Shown: positions 1 through 9,702, numbered from the stretch's first letter. The stretch is DNA of 64,000 nt from Thalassoglobus polymorphus (GCF_007744255.1 NZ_CP036267.1:1178001-1242000); one strand, 5' to 3'. The notes: a model not told the origin generated them from the sequence alone. Numbers and translations: made by a program.

Positions 1-59
1 TTCTTGAATTTGATTAAAAAGTTCTAGCATCAGGGCTTCTCACATCAAAATTGGTCGAA

Positions 60-188
60 TCAAAGTAGTTTTTTCGCACACTTTTTACAGCGAACGAGTT
101 TCCCTTTGTTGCCGACCATTGCACCACATTTGGGGCATCGCTTCGTTTTTCGTGCTTTTTTCAATTTCGTACGTGGGCGCAAAACCAT
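60..188 (-). CDS. small zinc-ribbon protein, 42 aa
   Basis: This 42-residue basic protein begins MVLRPRTKLKKARKTKRC and carries two CxxC pairs (CPKC at residues 18-21 and CKKC at 34-37), a compact zinc ribbon. An AGAGG Shine-Dalgarno lies about 9 nt before the ATG, and the reading frame is closed by TGA. The rest is Lys/Arg rich, which suggests nucleic-acid or ribosome association, but I do not recognise a named family. It is too short for usual ORF cut-offs. Zinc binding is inferred from the Cys pattern alone. Confidence 0.6.
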   Translation of the reverse strand: MVLRPRTKLKKARKTKRCPKCGAMVGNKGKLVRCKKCAKKLL

Positions 189-337
189 TGCAGTTACCTC
201 TTTATGTTCTCTAAGCAGAGTCATCGATCAATTCGCCGGACTCAATTTCTGTCATCTGAGTCTTCGACGTTATTTGCGTAGAAGTGGCACAGGTTATCGA
301 ACAATCCGTCTCTATTCAATGTCGGCAGAATGATTGA

Positions 338-414
338 GTTCCTCTCTGGAAACCTCTGCTGCGAAGGATTTTTCAGTGCTTCGAAAGCACCAGTTCAGAT
401 TTTCAGGTCGGTTC
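338..414 (+). repeat. Family B MITE copy 1 (77 bp)
   Basis: This 77-bp unit aligns end to end with the B copies at 44582-44658 and 21931-22007. It has the shared inner hairpin (GTGCTT, short loop, AAGCAC) and ends in GGTTC. The outer ends are more diverged than in the other copies, and the flanking dinucleotide is GA on both sides rather than TA. It lies about 25 bp upstream of a family A repeat. Confidence 0.7.
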
Positions 415-440
415 GAGAACATCTTTCGAAGAGCTGGCTA

Positions 441-516
441 GATTCTGCCTCGTGGCGAACAGCAATTCTAATGGAGAAACGCGTGTTTCACGGGGACATG
501 GAAGTGCAAACGGCTC
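441..516 (+). repeat. Family A intergenic repeat copy 1
   Basis: Contains the family core TTCTGCCTCGTGGCGAACAG and the distal motif TTCACGGGGAC followed by GCAAACGGCTC. The two half-sites can pair imperfectly as a stem-loop. With the B element next to it, it fills most of the gap 189-746 upstream of the kinase gene; no gene was seen in that gap. Confidence 0.7.
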
Positions 517-746
517 TAAGAGTTTCTTCCTCAAGACGTTACAGGAGAAAAAATTGATGTGTAAATGAGGACCCAACCTTTCCTCTCATCCGCATCTTTG
601 CCATGATATCGTAGAACTTTCTGAACCTCGTTTGGGAGGATGTAAGAGCGTTCTGCTCGATCACACATCCACGAGACGTGATTGTTGTTGAAGAGAATTC
701 ATTCTTCCACGAGGTAGAACCACAAGTTGTTTTGAAGAGCGCTCGA

Positions 747-2300
747 ATGACCGACTCCAAGTCGAAGCTCCCTGAGGATGAATCAAATCACTCAGACTCC
801 AACCCTGCAAAAGAAACGCAGCCAGCAAGTGAGGAGACCGCAGCGATGCAAATCCCCGGGAATCCTCAGGGAAAAAAGTTGCCGCAAACGGATACCGTTC
901 TTGGAGACTTCAGACTCCTTCGCAAGTTGGGCAAAGGGGGGATGGCAGAGGTATGGCTGGCGGAGCAGGAGTCCCTCAAGCGGAACGTCGCCTTAAAACT
1001 CCTCCGCCCGACACTTACTGAAGATCACACGTACGTCGCCCGATTTCAGACGGAAGCAAAAGCGGCAGCCGGTTTGAACCATCCTAATATTGTTCAGGTC
1101 TACACAGTCGGCGAGCGAAATGGTCAGTACTTCATTGCTCAGGAGTATGTGCAGGGGCAAACGCTGAAAAGCTTTATTCAGAAGAAAGGCGCTTTGGATG
1201 TCAACGTGGCGCTGGCCATCATGCGGCAAGTCGCCTCTGCATTACAAGTTGCGAATGAGCGGGGGATTGTTCATCGGGATATCAAACCTGAGAACATTAT
1301 GCTGAACCGAAAGGGAGAAGCAAAAGTTGCTGACTTCGGCTTGGCACAACTTCAAGGTGGTGAACAAAACTTGACGCAAGAAGGCGTCACCATGGGGACT
1401 CCTCTTTATATGAGCCCCGAGCAAGTCAACGGAAAGAAACTCGATCAGCGCAGCGATATCTATTCCTTTGGGATTACCTGCTACCACATGCTCGCTGGTC
1501 GTCCGCCATTCGAGGGTGAGAACGCCGTGAGCGTCGCGGTGAAACACTTGCACGAACCGCCAAAGCCCCTTCAGGAGATTCGCTCCGACCTTCCTGCGGC
1601 ACTCTGCAAGGTGGTCGCCCGGATGACTTCCAAAAAACCGGAAGATCGCTACGACAGTGCCCAGGCTGTCCTGGTAGATGTTCGCAAGATTGCCAAAGCA
1701 CTCAAGACCGGAGAGGATGTTGATCATCTGGTTGGATCTCCTGAGAACACCAGTGCTTCATTCCCGGTGAAAAAACCTGCGCTGGTCTTACCGCTGCTTT
1801 GTCTGCTTGTCGCATTGGGTGGAGCAGGAATGGGCCTCATGATGAAGAAGTCGATCGCTGAGGTCGATCCCGATGCGATCGACAGCTCAATTCCAAAGAA
1901 GGACACCGCACGCGAGCAGTACAAGCATGCAATGCTCCGATATGATGATGAAGACGCATTTAAGGCGGTCATTCATCGGTTTCCAACCGATAGGGTTTGG
2001 ACTCCGAAAGCCCACGAGCAACTTGCGATGATGTACCTCAGAAACTCTTCGCGGCACGCTGAAGCGCGCGAGCAGCTGCGAATTCTGAAAACTCAATACG
2101 GTCCGTCAGAAAAAGCCAAAGCCCAGATCGGTGAAGCCTACTTAAGTGCGATCGATGGTGAATATCGAGCCCCAAGCGCTACGCTCAGTCAACTTGACTC
2201 GGAAATCCAGGAGCATATTTCTGGCAGTTGGGAACAACGTGTCGAAGATATTCGTGAGATGATTCAACAACTCGAAGAAAAGCAAAAGCCAGGAACGTAA
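747..2300 (+). CDS. membrane Ser/Thr protein kinase (PknB-like)
   Basis: A Hanks-type Ser/Thr kinase of 517 aa from ATG 747; an in-frame start at 678 would add 23 unconvincing residues. The kinase domain runs from about residue 55 to 320, with the glycine loop LGKGGMAEV (61-69), the VALK lysine (84), HRDIKPEN (176-183), DFG (196-198) and the activation-segment SPEQ. One transmembrane helix (about 344-366) follows, then a helical, TPR-like C-terminal region of about 150 residues that is probably outside the cytoplasm. The kinase should phosphorylate cytosolic partners in response to an external or periplasmic input; the ligand is unknown. It stands alone, with about 235 bp before the next gene. 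Confidence 0.9.
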   Translation: MTDSKSKLPEDESNHSDSNPAKETQPASEETAAMQIPGNPQGKKLPQTDTVLGDFRLLRKLGKGGMAEVWLAEQESLKRNVALKLLRPTLTEDHTYVARFQTEAKAAAGLNHPNIVQVYTVGERNGQYFIAQEYVQGQTLKSFIQKKGALDVNVALAIMRQVASALQVANERGIVHRDIKPENIMLNRKGEAKVADFGLAQLQGGEQNLTQEGVTMGTPLYMSPEQVNGKKLDQRSDIYSFGITCYHMLAGRPPFEGENAVSVAVKHLHEPPKPLQEIRSDLPAALCKVVARMTSKKPEDRYDSAQAVLVDVRKIAKALKTGEDVDHLVGSPENTSASFPVKKPALVLPLLCLLVALGGAGMGLMMKKSIAEVDPDAIDSSIPKKDTAREQYKHAMLRYDDEDAFKAVIHRFPTDRVWTPKAHEQLAMMYLRNSSRHAEAREQLRILKTQYGPSEKAKAQIGEAYLSAIDGEYRAPSATLSQLDSEIQEHISGSWEQRVEDIREMIQQLEEKQKPGT

Positions 2301-2535
2301 GTTGCGCTGAGATCCTTGACTCGTGCATGTTGTGTCCTCGTCGGGTCCGTGAAAGTCACTTTGATGAGTTCATCAACTGCTCGCCAAAAGCAGAACATGA
2401 AAGACCTGTCTTGGATTTGCTCTCGCGCCTGACTGCTCATGAATACTTCGGGCGAAATCCTGTTTCCTGAATCCTTGATCATTATGCACGTATGTTAATT
2501 TCTCAAATTCTCAAACAACTCAAGCTCAAAATACA

Positions 2536-3318
2536 ATGACTGATGTGATTGAAGGGAGTCTGTACGACTTCCCGAAGTATTACGACCTCCTCTTTGGCTT
2601 CGACTGGAAAGCCGAGTGCGACTTCCTGGAACAATGTTTTCAAGAATATGCCAAAGTCAAAGTTCAACGGCTCTTTGAGCCTGCCTGTGGAACGGGGCGG
2701 TTGCTGATCAAACTGGCACAGCGAGGGTATGCCGTTGCAGGGAACGACTTGAATCCTCATGCGATCAAGTATTGTAATGATCGGTTGAAGCGGTATGGCT
2801 TTGATGAGTCAGCCGTGGTGGGAGACATGAGTGATTTCAAAGTGAAGAAGAAATTCCATGCTGCCTTCAACATGATTAACAGTTTCCGTCACCTTGAAAC
2901 TGAAAAGCAGGCGACGAGTCACTTTCAGTGCATGGCAGACGGTCTGACAAAAGGGGGCCTCTACATTCTCGGAGTTCATTTAATTCCGACCGATGGGCCA
3001 CGAATGGAAAATGAATCGTGGGTTGCCCGGCGAGGCAACTTGCAAGTCAATTCGCACATGTGGTGCAAAGAACTTGACTTGAAAGGGCGTAACGAAAAAC
3101 TGGGGATGAACCTCGACATCTACACGCCGACGAGCCATCAGCAGATTCAGGACGAAATGAACTATCGCACCTATACTGCCAAACAAATGGCGACGCTTCT
3201 CGCTCGTGTTCCCGAACTCGAAATCGCAGCTGTCCATGATTTCTGTTACGAAATGGAAACTACGATCGAAATCGACGAGACCTCCGAAGACGTCGTCTAC
3301 ATCCTCAGAAAACGATAG
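2536..3318 (+). CDS. class I SAM-dependent methyltransferase
   Basis: A 260-residue protein with a Rossmann-type methyltransferase fold. Motif I is FEPACGTGRL (47-56), followed by the acidic end of beta-2 (GNDLN) and a motif II region with ADGLTKGGLYILGVHL. It should transfer a methyl group from S-adenosylmethionine; the acceptor cannot be read from the sequence. There is no strong Shine-Dalgarno before the ATG, but the next in-frame Met is well inside the fold. No signal peptide, so cytoplasmic. The neighbours give no pathway clue. Confidence 0.85.
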   Translation: MTDVIEGSLYDFPKYYDLLFGFDWKAECDFLEQCFQEYAKVKVQRLFEPACGTGRLLIKLAQRGYAVAGNDLNPHAIKYCNDRLKRYGFDESAVVGDMSDFKVKKKFHAAFNMINSFRHLETEKQATSHFQCMADGLTKGGLYILGVHLIPTDGPRMENESWVARRGNLQVNSHMWCKELDLKGRNEKLGMNLDIYTPTSHQQIQDEMNYRTYTAKQMATLLARVPELEIAAVHDFCYEMETTIEIDETSEDVVYILRKR

Positions 3319-3447
3319 AGGTCACAGCAGATTTGGGTGTCCGTGCGATTGCTGGTCAAGGGGGGCAGGGGCGAACGGCAATGGAAAACTCTGAAGCTTG
3401 AGTATCAACTTGAGTTCGCAAATTCCCGGTTGCTCAGAGTTGCTGAT

Positions 3448-3474
3448 AGTACTTCAGAATTATTCTGAGGTACT
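3448..3474. other. inverted repeat upstream of VTT gene
   Basis: Near-perfect 12-13 bp arms (AGTACTTCAGAAT and ATTCTGAGGTACT) separated by one base, about 45 bp before the next start codon. There is no T-run, so it is not a clear terminator. It may be an operator or mRNA hairpin in the leader of the following gene. Confidence 0.35.
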
Positions 3475-3520
3475 CGGATTTCGATGTCTTGTTCCCGCTG
3501 TTAAATCCTGATTCTGAAAA

Positions 3521-4189
3521 ATGCATCATTTCCGCAAACTGTTCATCCTCTCCTTTCTGTTTGCGGTCGTCGCTGCCATTCCATTTTTGATATTGGGTGA
3601 ATCGTTCGAGGAGCAAATCAAAAACTGGTTTACCTCGGACTGGTCAGATTCTCAGCGATTTTCGCTCATCGTCGGGTTGCTTGCAGTTGATATCGCGATC
3701 CCGATTCCTTCGAGTGCGGTGAGTACATATGGCGGAGCGGTTCTCGGTTTTGTCCCAGCGACTGTCGCTTCATGGATCGGAATGATGCTCGGTTCACTCT
3801 CAGGTTTTTGGGGAGCCCGAATTCTCGGTCCGCCACTGGTTTCGAGGTTTTCGAAAGCTGATGATTTGGAGTCACTCGAACGGCTGAACAAAAAGATTTC
3901 CCTGTGGATCATTGCCGTCGCTCGGCCCCTTCCGATATTGGCTGAGGCGTCGATATTGTTGCTCGGTTCGCTGCGACTTCCTTGGACACGATTACTTCTC
4001 CCGTTAGCCCTGAGTAATCTGGTCATCGCTGCGGCGTATTCTGCGATTGGCTATTGGTCCGTTGAACGCGACATCACATTTTATGTCGTGCTGGCATCGA
4101 TGTTCTTTCCGTTGCTGCTAACATGGCTTGTTCGACGGCAATTGCACTCATTATTTTCTGATTCGACAACGTCAAGAGTAAAACCATGA
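3521..4189 (+). CDS. VTT/DedA-like (TVP38/TMEM64) membrane protein
   Basis: A 222-residue integral membrane protein with an N-terminal helix (about 7-25), a mid-chain block resembling the VTT/SNARE-associated domain (AVLGFVPATVASWIGMMLGSLSGFWGARILG) and further helices at the C-terminus. DedA/VTT proteins are linked to lipid scrambling or undecaprenyl-phosphate recycling and membrane homeostasis; the substrate here is inferred only by family. Its stop overlaps the start of the next gene by 4 bp (ATGA), indicating translational coupling with the dehydrogenase. Confidence 0.8.
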   Translation: MHHFRKLFILSFLFAVVAAIPFLILGESFEEQIKNWFTSDWSDSQRFSLIVGLLAVDIAIPIPSSAVSTYGGAVLGFVPATVASWIGMMLGSLSGFWGARILGPPLVSRFSKADDLESLERLNKKISLWIIAVARPLPILAEASILLLGSLRLPWTRLLLPLALSNLVIAAAYSAIGYWSVERDITFYVVLASMFFPLLLTWLVRRQLHSLFSDSTTSRVKP

Positions 4190-5154
4190 AAGCTACTCTC
4201 CTGCAGGATTCTCAGCTTCTTTACGAGCCGAACTACGAACCTGTCCCAATTGAGTCTGCCATTGAAGTCGAAGTTCTTCAGGCCGGAATTTGCGAAACCG
4301 ACCTGCAATTGATTCAGGGGTATATGGGGTTTGCGGGAGTTTTGGGGCACGAGTTTGTCGGGATTGCCAAGTCCGGAAAGTATCAGGGGCAGCGAGTTGC
4401 CGGAGAGATCAACTGTGCGTGTGGCGATTGTGAATGCTGTGCTCAGAGCCTTCCGAATCATTGCCCGAATCGAACCGTGATCGGAATATTGAATCACGAT
4501 GGCGCCTTCGCCGAGCGAGTTTGGGTTCCGGAAGAAAATTTGCATCCGATTCCAGATTCGGTCAGCGACGATCAAGCTGTCTTTGTCGAACCGTTAGCCG
4601 CCGCTTTTCAAATCCCGGCTCAGCTCGACCTGAGTGATTTTCAGAACGTCATCGTTCTTGGGGACGGTCGACTCGGGAACCTTTGTGCACAAGTTCTTCA
4701 AGGCTATAAAAAGTCTCCACTGGTGATTGGGAAACACCCCGAGAAACTCGAACGCCTGGCAAAACTCGGCATCGATACCGAACTCTTAAGCGAAGTGAGC
4801 GAGACAAGATTTTCCGACCTCGTCGTGGACTGCACCGGATCGCCATCAGGGCTGACGACTGCCTATCGCCTCATCAAACCGCGCGGGACAATTGTTCTGA
4901 AATCAACCTATGCTGGAGACCATAGCCCTAACTTAGCCCCGATCGTGATTGATGAACTGAATCTGGTTGGCTCTCGCTGTGGTCCGTTTCCCATGGCAAT
5001 TGAAGCACTCGCTGCGAGCGAAATTGACGTCGACCGCTTAGTCACTTCACGTTTTCCCATTGAAGAGTCCATCAAGGCATTTCAGGTCGCTCAACAGAAA
5101 GATCAGTTGAAGGTGATTCTCAAAGTTAAAGACAATGACAGTGACACAGAGTAA
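4186..5154 (+). CDS. zinc-dependent MDR alcohol dehydrogenase
   Basis: A medium-chain dehydrogenase/reductase of 322 aa. Catalytic zinc ligands are visible as C36 (GICETD) and GHE at 54-56. The structural zinc lobe is present as C79-x2-C82-x2-C85-x7-C93. The nucleotide-binding segment reads VIVLGDGRLGNLCAQVL, a GxGxxG-like pattern. It should oxidise an alcohol or polyol with NAD(P); it resembles the threonine or sorbitol dehydrogenase branch, but the substrate is not determinable. Coupled to the upstream VTT gene by a 4-bp overlap. A family A repeat begins just after its stop. Confidence 0.85.
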   Translation: MKATLLQDSQLLYEPNYEPVPIESAIEVEVLQAGICETDLQLIQGYMGFAGVLGHEFVGIAKSGKYQGQRVAGEINCACGDCECCAQSLPNHCPNRTVIGILNHDGAFAERVWVPEENLHPIPDSVSDDQAVFVEPLAAAFQIPAQLDLSDFQNVIVLGDGRLGNLCAQVLQGYKKSPLVIGKHPEKLERLAKLGIDTELLSEVSETRFSDLVVDCTGSPSGLTTAYRLIKPRGTIVLKSTYAGDHSPNLAPIVIDELNLVGSRCGPFPMAIEALAASEIDVDRLVTSRFPIEESIKAFQVAQQKDQLKVILKVKDNDSDTE

Positions 5155-5157
5155 ATG

Positions 5158-5212
5158 ATAGAGCCGTTTGCTCTCCCGAGTGCCCGTATCCAACGCAAAT
5201 GCCAGTTCGAAG
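5158..5212 (-). repeat. Family A repeat, internally deleted copy
   Basis: Read on the minus strand it has a TTCGAACTGG left end and a GGGCAC....GAGCAAACGGCTC right end, as in the 37077 copy, but lacks the central CCTCGTGGCGAACAG part. It starts 4 bp after the dehydrogenase stop and lies between two convergent genes. Confidence 0.6.
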
Positions 5213-5234
5213 GTGCGATGATATTGGGGGCGAT

Positions 5235-6680
5235 TCAAAATAGCTCTGTGATTGGGAGGCCGTTTTCTTGGACGGCGAAGCGTGGGCGGTTTTGGTCGTC
5301 TTCGTAGGTGGTGTCGAGCGGGACTCCCATGTGGCGGTAGATGGTGGCTGCCAGGTCGCCCGGCTTAACAGGGCGATCTTTGATTTCGCCGCCATCTTTG
5401 GATGTCGCTCCGATCACTTGACCGTGTCGCAGGCCTCCTCCGGCGAGCGCCATCGACATCACGTTCGGCCAGTGGTTTCGACCGTCGGTGCTGCCTTGTG
5501 TCCCCATGACTGGGGTCCGGCCGAATTCTCCCATGGAAATCACAAGTGTCTCGTCGAGGAGACCGCGATCTTTGAGATCGCTGACGAGTGTCGTCACGAT
5601 GTGATCGTACAGAGGAAGAATCGGACCAAGTCCGCGCGAGATCCCTCCGTATGGCGGAATGTTGTCTCCGTGATTGTCCCAGGTTCCGGAGGCGGTGTGA
5701 TAGCTGAGATCGATCGTCACGAAGCTGACACCAGATTCGACGAGGCGACGTGCCAGCAGTGCTTGCTGTGCCCACAAATGGTCACCGTATTTTTCTCGGG
5801 ATGCGGGATCTTCTTTTGATAGATCAAAGGCTTCGCGTGCCGCACCACCCAAGAGCATTTCATAGGCTTGTTGCCCATAGCTGTCGAGGGCACTCATTGC
5901 GTTGGATTGATCGAGTCCTCGCTGTAAGTCGTCCAGATCTTTGAGGAGTTCTCTCCGATTTTGAAGCCGATCGTGGTTCAGCCCAGCTGGAAGCCCAAAG
6001 AGTTGTGCACCAGAGGTTCCTCCGAGCGGTTTTCCGACAAGATCAAGCTTCGGCAAAATGGCAGCCTTATTCCCATCGAAAGGATCGTATTCACGACCGA
6101 GCCAGCCGCCCCATGCAACGTGACTTTCGTGCTTTTGAAAGACGACATAAGGAGGCATTCCAGGAACATTTGCGCCTCGGTGTTTGGCGACAATTGAACC
6201 GATCGCGGGGTAACGATCTCCTTTGGGATTCGACCTTGGAGCGGCGTCGCGGTGACCGGTTTGCATCACCTGATTTGGTTGGTGGCTGCTCTTGCGACAA
6301 TCGACCGAACGGATGATTGAAAAGTCTTCCATCATGGCAGCTTGCTTCGGCAAGTGCTCACAAATTTGAATACCGGGGACAGATGTCTCGATGGGAGAGA
6401 AAGGGCCACGGTTGATCGCGGGACGTGTCGGTTTCATGTCCCACATGTCGATATGGCTGGGACCACCAGTCATCCAGAGAAGAATGACACTTTTTCGTGA
6501 GAGCGGTTTTCCATCTTTTGATGCAAGCTCTCTTGCCTGTAGCAAGCTCGGTAAGGAAAGCCCGGCGACACCGGCCAGCCCGGCTTTCAGCATGTTCCTT
6601 CGACTGCGGACAACGACACCCTCGTTGGAGAGCGGATTCCAACTGGAAAATGCATGCGAAGCGTGAGAATTGACAGCCAT
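5235..6680 (-). CDS. DUF1501 protein, Tat-exported
   Basis: A 481-residue DUF1501 family protein of the sulfatase/alkaline-phosphatase-like superfamily. The N-terminus carries a twin-arginine signal (SRRNMLKAG then a hydrophobic stretch ending LQA), so it is exported folded. The start of the mature part, VILLWMTGGPSHIDMWDMKP, and the later ETLVISMGEFGRTPVMG and GRNHWPNVMSMALAGGG are typical family signatures. These proteins are abundant in Planctomycetota, usually beside DUF1549/DUF1553 cytochrome-like partners, which are absent here. A GAGG Shine-Dalgarno precedes the ATG. The exact reaction is unknown. Confidence 0.9.
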   Translation of the reverse strand: MAVNSHASHAFSSWNPLSNEGVVVRSRRNMLKAGLAGVAGLSLPSLLQARELASKDGKPLSRKSVILLWMTGGPSHIDMWDMKPTRPAINRGPFSPIETSVPGIQICEHLPKQAAMMEDFSIIRSVDCRKSSHQPNQVMQTGHRDAAPRSNPKGDRYPAIGSIVAKHRGANVPGMPPYVVFQKHESHVAWGGWLGREYDPFDGNKAAILPKLDLVGKPLGGTSGAQLFGLPAGLNHDRLQNRRELLKDLDDLQRGLDQSNAMSALDSYGQQAYEMLLGGAAREAFDLSKEDPASREKYGDHLWAQQALLARRLVESGVSFVTIDLSYHTASGTWDNHGDNIPPYGGISRGLGPILPLYDHIVTTLVSDLKDRGLLDETLVISMGEFGRTPVMGTQGSTDGRNHWPNVMSMALAGGGLRHGQVIGATSKDGGEIKDRPVKPGDLAATIYRHMGVPLDTTYEDDQNRPRFAVQENGLPITELF

Positions 6681-6806
6681 AGTCGCCCTCGAAGGTCAAA
6701 ATTCGTAGTCCACATTATAAGTTCCGCTGACGGGACAAACAACGTGTCTTCCTGAAATCGGCAGGTTGGAATCGGTTCAGCCTGTTGAAATCATTGATTT
6801 TCACGC

Positions 6807-6838
6807 AAAAATCGCCACTGAATCTCTCCAGTGACGAT
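6807..6838 (-). terminator. intrinsic terminator after sialate O-acetylesterase gene
   Basis: On the minus strand an ATCGTCACTG / CAGTGGCGAT stem (one wobble pair) with an 8-nt loop is followed by TTTTT. It lies about 30 bp past the stop of the upstream esterase gene and separates it from DUF1501. Confidence 0.7.
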
Positions 6839-6869
6839 TGTTCACGTCGAAAACATCACAGACGAACGC

Positions 6870-8288
6870 TTACTTCTCACCGGCTCGGAAAGGTGAGGCT
6901 GGCAGGCCGTTCTTGTTGGATAAGTTGGGTTCGTCTGTCTGATGCCAGGAGTAGCGGACCGATTTTGGTGCTTCAACGGCATCGGCATGGACGACAACGG
7001 TGTTGCCTTGAATGCTTGCGTTTGCGTCCACATAGTTGCCATCTGCTCCGGCGATTTGGAAGTGTGATGGGGCTTTTCCATCGCGGGTTGTCAGGCCGTC
7101 TCCCACATGTTCAAAGCTGACGATGATCTTGTTGCCGTCGACTTTCATCGATTTGTAAAGCGGTCCGGAGTAGACAATTCCTTTCTTGCCGTAATCTTTC
7201 GCCAATGCCCACAGGGCGAGTCGCTTGCCGACATCTTGTTTGTTTCGTGGATGAATGTCTGCTGTGTTTGAGATATCAACCGTGACAGCCATCCCGGTGT
7301 GTGGAATCGAAAGGGTAGCTGTCTGTGCTTCCTGGATTTCCGCCAGTGCTGTTTCACTTCCACGGTACTTGTATGGGGCCAACTGCACGAAGTAAAACGG
7401 CATTTCCGGTTTGTTCCAGAGGGAACGCCAACCTTCAATCAATGCTTTCTTCTTTTCAAAGTAAAGCATCCCTTCGCCACGGTTGGATTCTCCCTGATAC
7501 CAGAGCGCGCCTCGAATTCCGTATGGGACCAACGGAGCAATCATCCCGTTGTAAAGTGCCAACGGTGATTGATGATTGATTGCACCGTTCGCTTTCCTTT
7601 GCGGGAAAGAGTCGAGGTTGTCTGCAATGTTTTTCAATGCCGGAACATTTTTGAATCCGACAGGGGGAGTCCAGGGTTCGATACGTGTGCCACCCCAGTT
7701 GGAACCGATCAGACCGATTGGAACATCGAGTTCCTTGTGAAGCATACGACCGAAGAAGTATCCAACGGCAGTAAAGTTTGGGACCGTTTTAGGAGTCGTT
7801 GCCTCCCAGCCTGATGATTTGACATTCTCTTGCGGAGTCGCCATCGGGGTGTGAGGGATTTTGATGTGCCGAATGTTGGGGTAGTTAGCGGCAGCGATTT
7901 CTTCTTGCGGGTTGTTTGAATTTCGGACGATCCATTCCATGTTCGATTGCCCAGAGCAAAGCCAGACTTCACCGACAGCCACGTTTTTCAAGGCAACTTC
8001 ATTCGTGCCTTTGATTTTCATTTCGAGGCCGTCGCCAGCCTTCATCGATTTTAAGTTGACGAGCCATTTCCCGTCGCTGTCCGCTTTCGTACTGGCGGTC
8101 TGGTCGCCAATCGAAACTGTGACTTGAGTGCCGGGATCATCCCAGCCCCAGATCGGGACATCCTGTTCTCGCTGCAAAATCATATTGTCCCCAATGATCG
8201 AGGGGAGCTTGAGTTCAGCAACAGCTGCCGTCGACAGCAATACCAGCGTCGACATGCACATGATCGTTAAGTGAACGGTTTTCTTCAT
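6870..8288 (-). CDS. sialate O-acetylesterase (SGNH family)
   Basis: A secreted 472-residue protein with a Sec signal peptide (residues 1-24, ending AVA). It has an N-terminal beta domain (IIGDNMILQREQDVPIWG) and an SGNH-type esterase domain whose nucleophile block is VWLCSGQSNMEW. Later blocks include GSNWGGTRIEPWTPP, RGALWYQGESN and ADIHPRNKQDVGKRLA, the last holding the catalytic Asp/His region. The family removes O-acetyl groups from sialic acid or other sugars, and in planctomycetes is probably used on algal or microbial polysaccharides. Transcribed toward DUF1501 but separated by a terminator. Confidence 0.9.
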   Translation of the reverse strand: MKKTVHLTIMCMSTLVLLSTAAVAELKLPSIIGDNMILQREQDVPIWGWDDPGTQVTVSIGDQTASTKADSDGKWLVNLKSMKAGDGLEMKIKGTNEVALKNVAVGEVWLCSGQSNMEWIVRNSNNPQEEIAAANYPNIRHIKIPHTPMATPQENVKSSGWEATTPKTVPNFTAVGYFFGRMLHKELDVPIGLIGSNWGGTRIEPWTPPVGFKNVPALKNIADNLDSFPQRKANGAINHQSPLALYNGMIAPLVPYGIRGALWYQGESNRGEGMLYFEKKKALIEGWRSLWNKPEMPFYFVQLAPYKYRGSETALAEIQEAQTATLSIPHTGMAVTVDISNTADIHPRNKQDVGKRLALWALAKDYGKKGIVYSGPLYKSMKVDGNKIIVSFEHVGDGLTTRDGKAPSHFQIAGADGNYVDANASIQGNTVVVHADAVEAPKSVRYSWHQTDEPNLSNKNGLPASPFRAGEK

Positions 8289-8464
8289 CGGTGTCTTCTC
8301 TTGGTTCCAAAGTGGCTTTGCCAGCTTTTATCAAAGTATCAGCGTTCATTGATCACGATAGCCACCGCACGAAAAACCTTCAAGCTGCGGTCTCAGAGAG
8401 ATCTTGACGAGACAAAACCGGTCTCCTTACAAGCAGGGACATGAACTCATAGCAGGTAAATCCA

Positions 8465-9673
8465 ATGCATCGAGTCTCTCAGCAGGAGTCCCAGCATCTC
8501 CGAATCCTTCTATTGTCGATTTTACTGAGCGTTTCATGCGTTCAGGAGATTGCAGCCGATGAGATCCGCGCCTCGCAACCGGTCGAAACTGCCGATGGGA
8601 CACGAATCTCGGATGAATTCGATCTTCCAAAATTCGACCTGGAAATTGAGCCTGACGTCGGTGGATTGAAGCCGGTCGAGTATGTGCAACCGCTGTGGGT
8701 TCCTACGTCTCAGGCGGTTGATGAGCCAGCAGATCCAGAGGATATTGATGCACTGCCTCCGTTGGATTTAGAGACAAAAACGAACACCGATCAGGTTCGT
8801 GGAGGGAAAGTCAAAATTGTGGAAGAGGATGTGGACCTCCGGGTTCCCACAACATCATCACCTGAGGAGGTTGACGTTGTCTCACCAAGTTGGATGAATC
8901 CGTTCATCGACGACCACATTTACCTGTGGCATGAAAACCGCGAAGAGCTTGAAATACTCTTTCAAGACAAAGATGGTTTCGGGATGACGACACTTGCCTT
9001 CGACGGGAAGATTCATGATGACGATGGTCCGATGTGGGCGAATTTCAAATTCGCCTGGCACTTTCTGAAAGGACCTCTTCAGCCAGATGTTCGTGCTCAA
9101 ACTTATGACCTGACATTTGAAGTCAATCATGCGGAACAACTCAACGATACCTGGGGTGTTCACTTTCAGATTTCACCCACCTGGGCGACAGACTGGGACA
9201 ACAAAACGGGTGATGCCTTCCGTTTAATTGGGGGTGGATTGATCTCAATGAAGTACGACGACGGTGTCTCACTCTTGTTCGGGGCAACCTATCTGGATCG
9301 CCCGGACCTCCCTGTTGTTCCGACAGCTGGTGTAAGAATTTGGGATGAGGATTTCGAACTCGATCTCGTAGTTCCCCGGCCTCGTATTGCATGGAGAACA
9401 GACACTGGCGAGAACGAAAAAGAGACGTGGGTCTATTTCGCAGGGGAACTTGGCGGGGGCTCTTGGGCCATCGAAAGAGAATTCAATCGTAAAGATATTA
9501 TGGGCTACCGTGATTATCGTCTGCTCGTTGGCTGTGAAACCAAAGAGCCGGACGGGTCACGACAAGTGCTCGAATTCGGCTGGGTCTTCGATCGCCGGAT
9601 CGACTTCGACCGCTACGGCGGCAGCCAACATCTCGGTGACACAGCAGTGATTCGAATTGGGCAGACGTATTGA
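8465..9673 (+). CDS. secreted protein of unknown function, beta-rich
   Basis: A 402-residue protein with a Sec signal peptide (hydrophobic run ILLLSILLSVSCVQEIAA). An acidic, proline-rich spacer (about 35-135) precedes a C-terminal region rich in alternating aromatic and polar residues (FEVNHAEQLNDTWGVHFQISPTW, LLFGATYLDRP), which ends in a Tyr (RIGQTY). This looks like a beta-barrel or outer-membrane-type protein of the planctomycete DUF-type, but I do not recognise a named family. It faces a convergent D-aminoacylase gene across a perfect hairpin. Confidence 0.7.
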   Translation: MHRVSQQESQHLRILLLSILLSVSCVQEIAADEIRASQPVETADGTRISDEFDLPKFDLEIEPDVGGLKPVEYVQPLWVPTSQAVDEPADPEDIDALPPLDLETKTNTDQVRGGKVKIVEEDVDLRVPTTSSPEEVDVVSPSWMNPFIDDHIYLWHENREELEILFQDKDGFGMTTLAFDGKIHDDDGPMWANFKFAWHFLKGPLQPDVRAQTYDLTFEVNHAEQLNDTWGVHFQISPTWATDWDNKTGDAFRLIGGGLISMKYDDGVSLLFGATYLDRPDLPVVPTAGVRIWDEDFELDLVVPRPRIAWRTDTGENEKETWVYFAGELGGGSWAIEREFNRKDIMGYRDYRLLVGCETKEPDGSRQVLEFGWVFDRRIDFDRYGGSQHLGDTAVIRIGQTY

Positions 9674-9702
9674 TTGCAGCCCTGCGCAGTAGATAGCAAT
9701 TC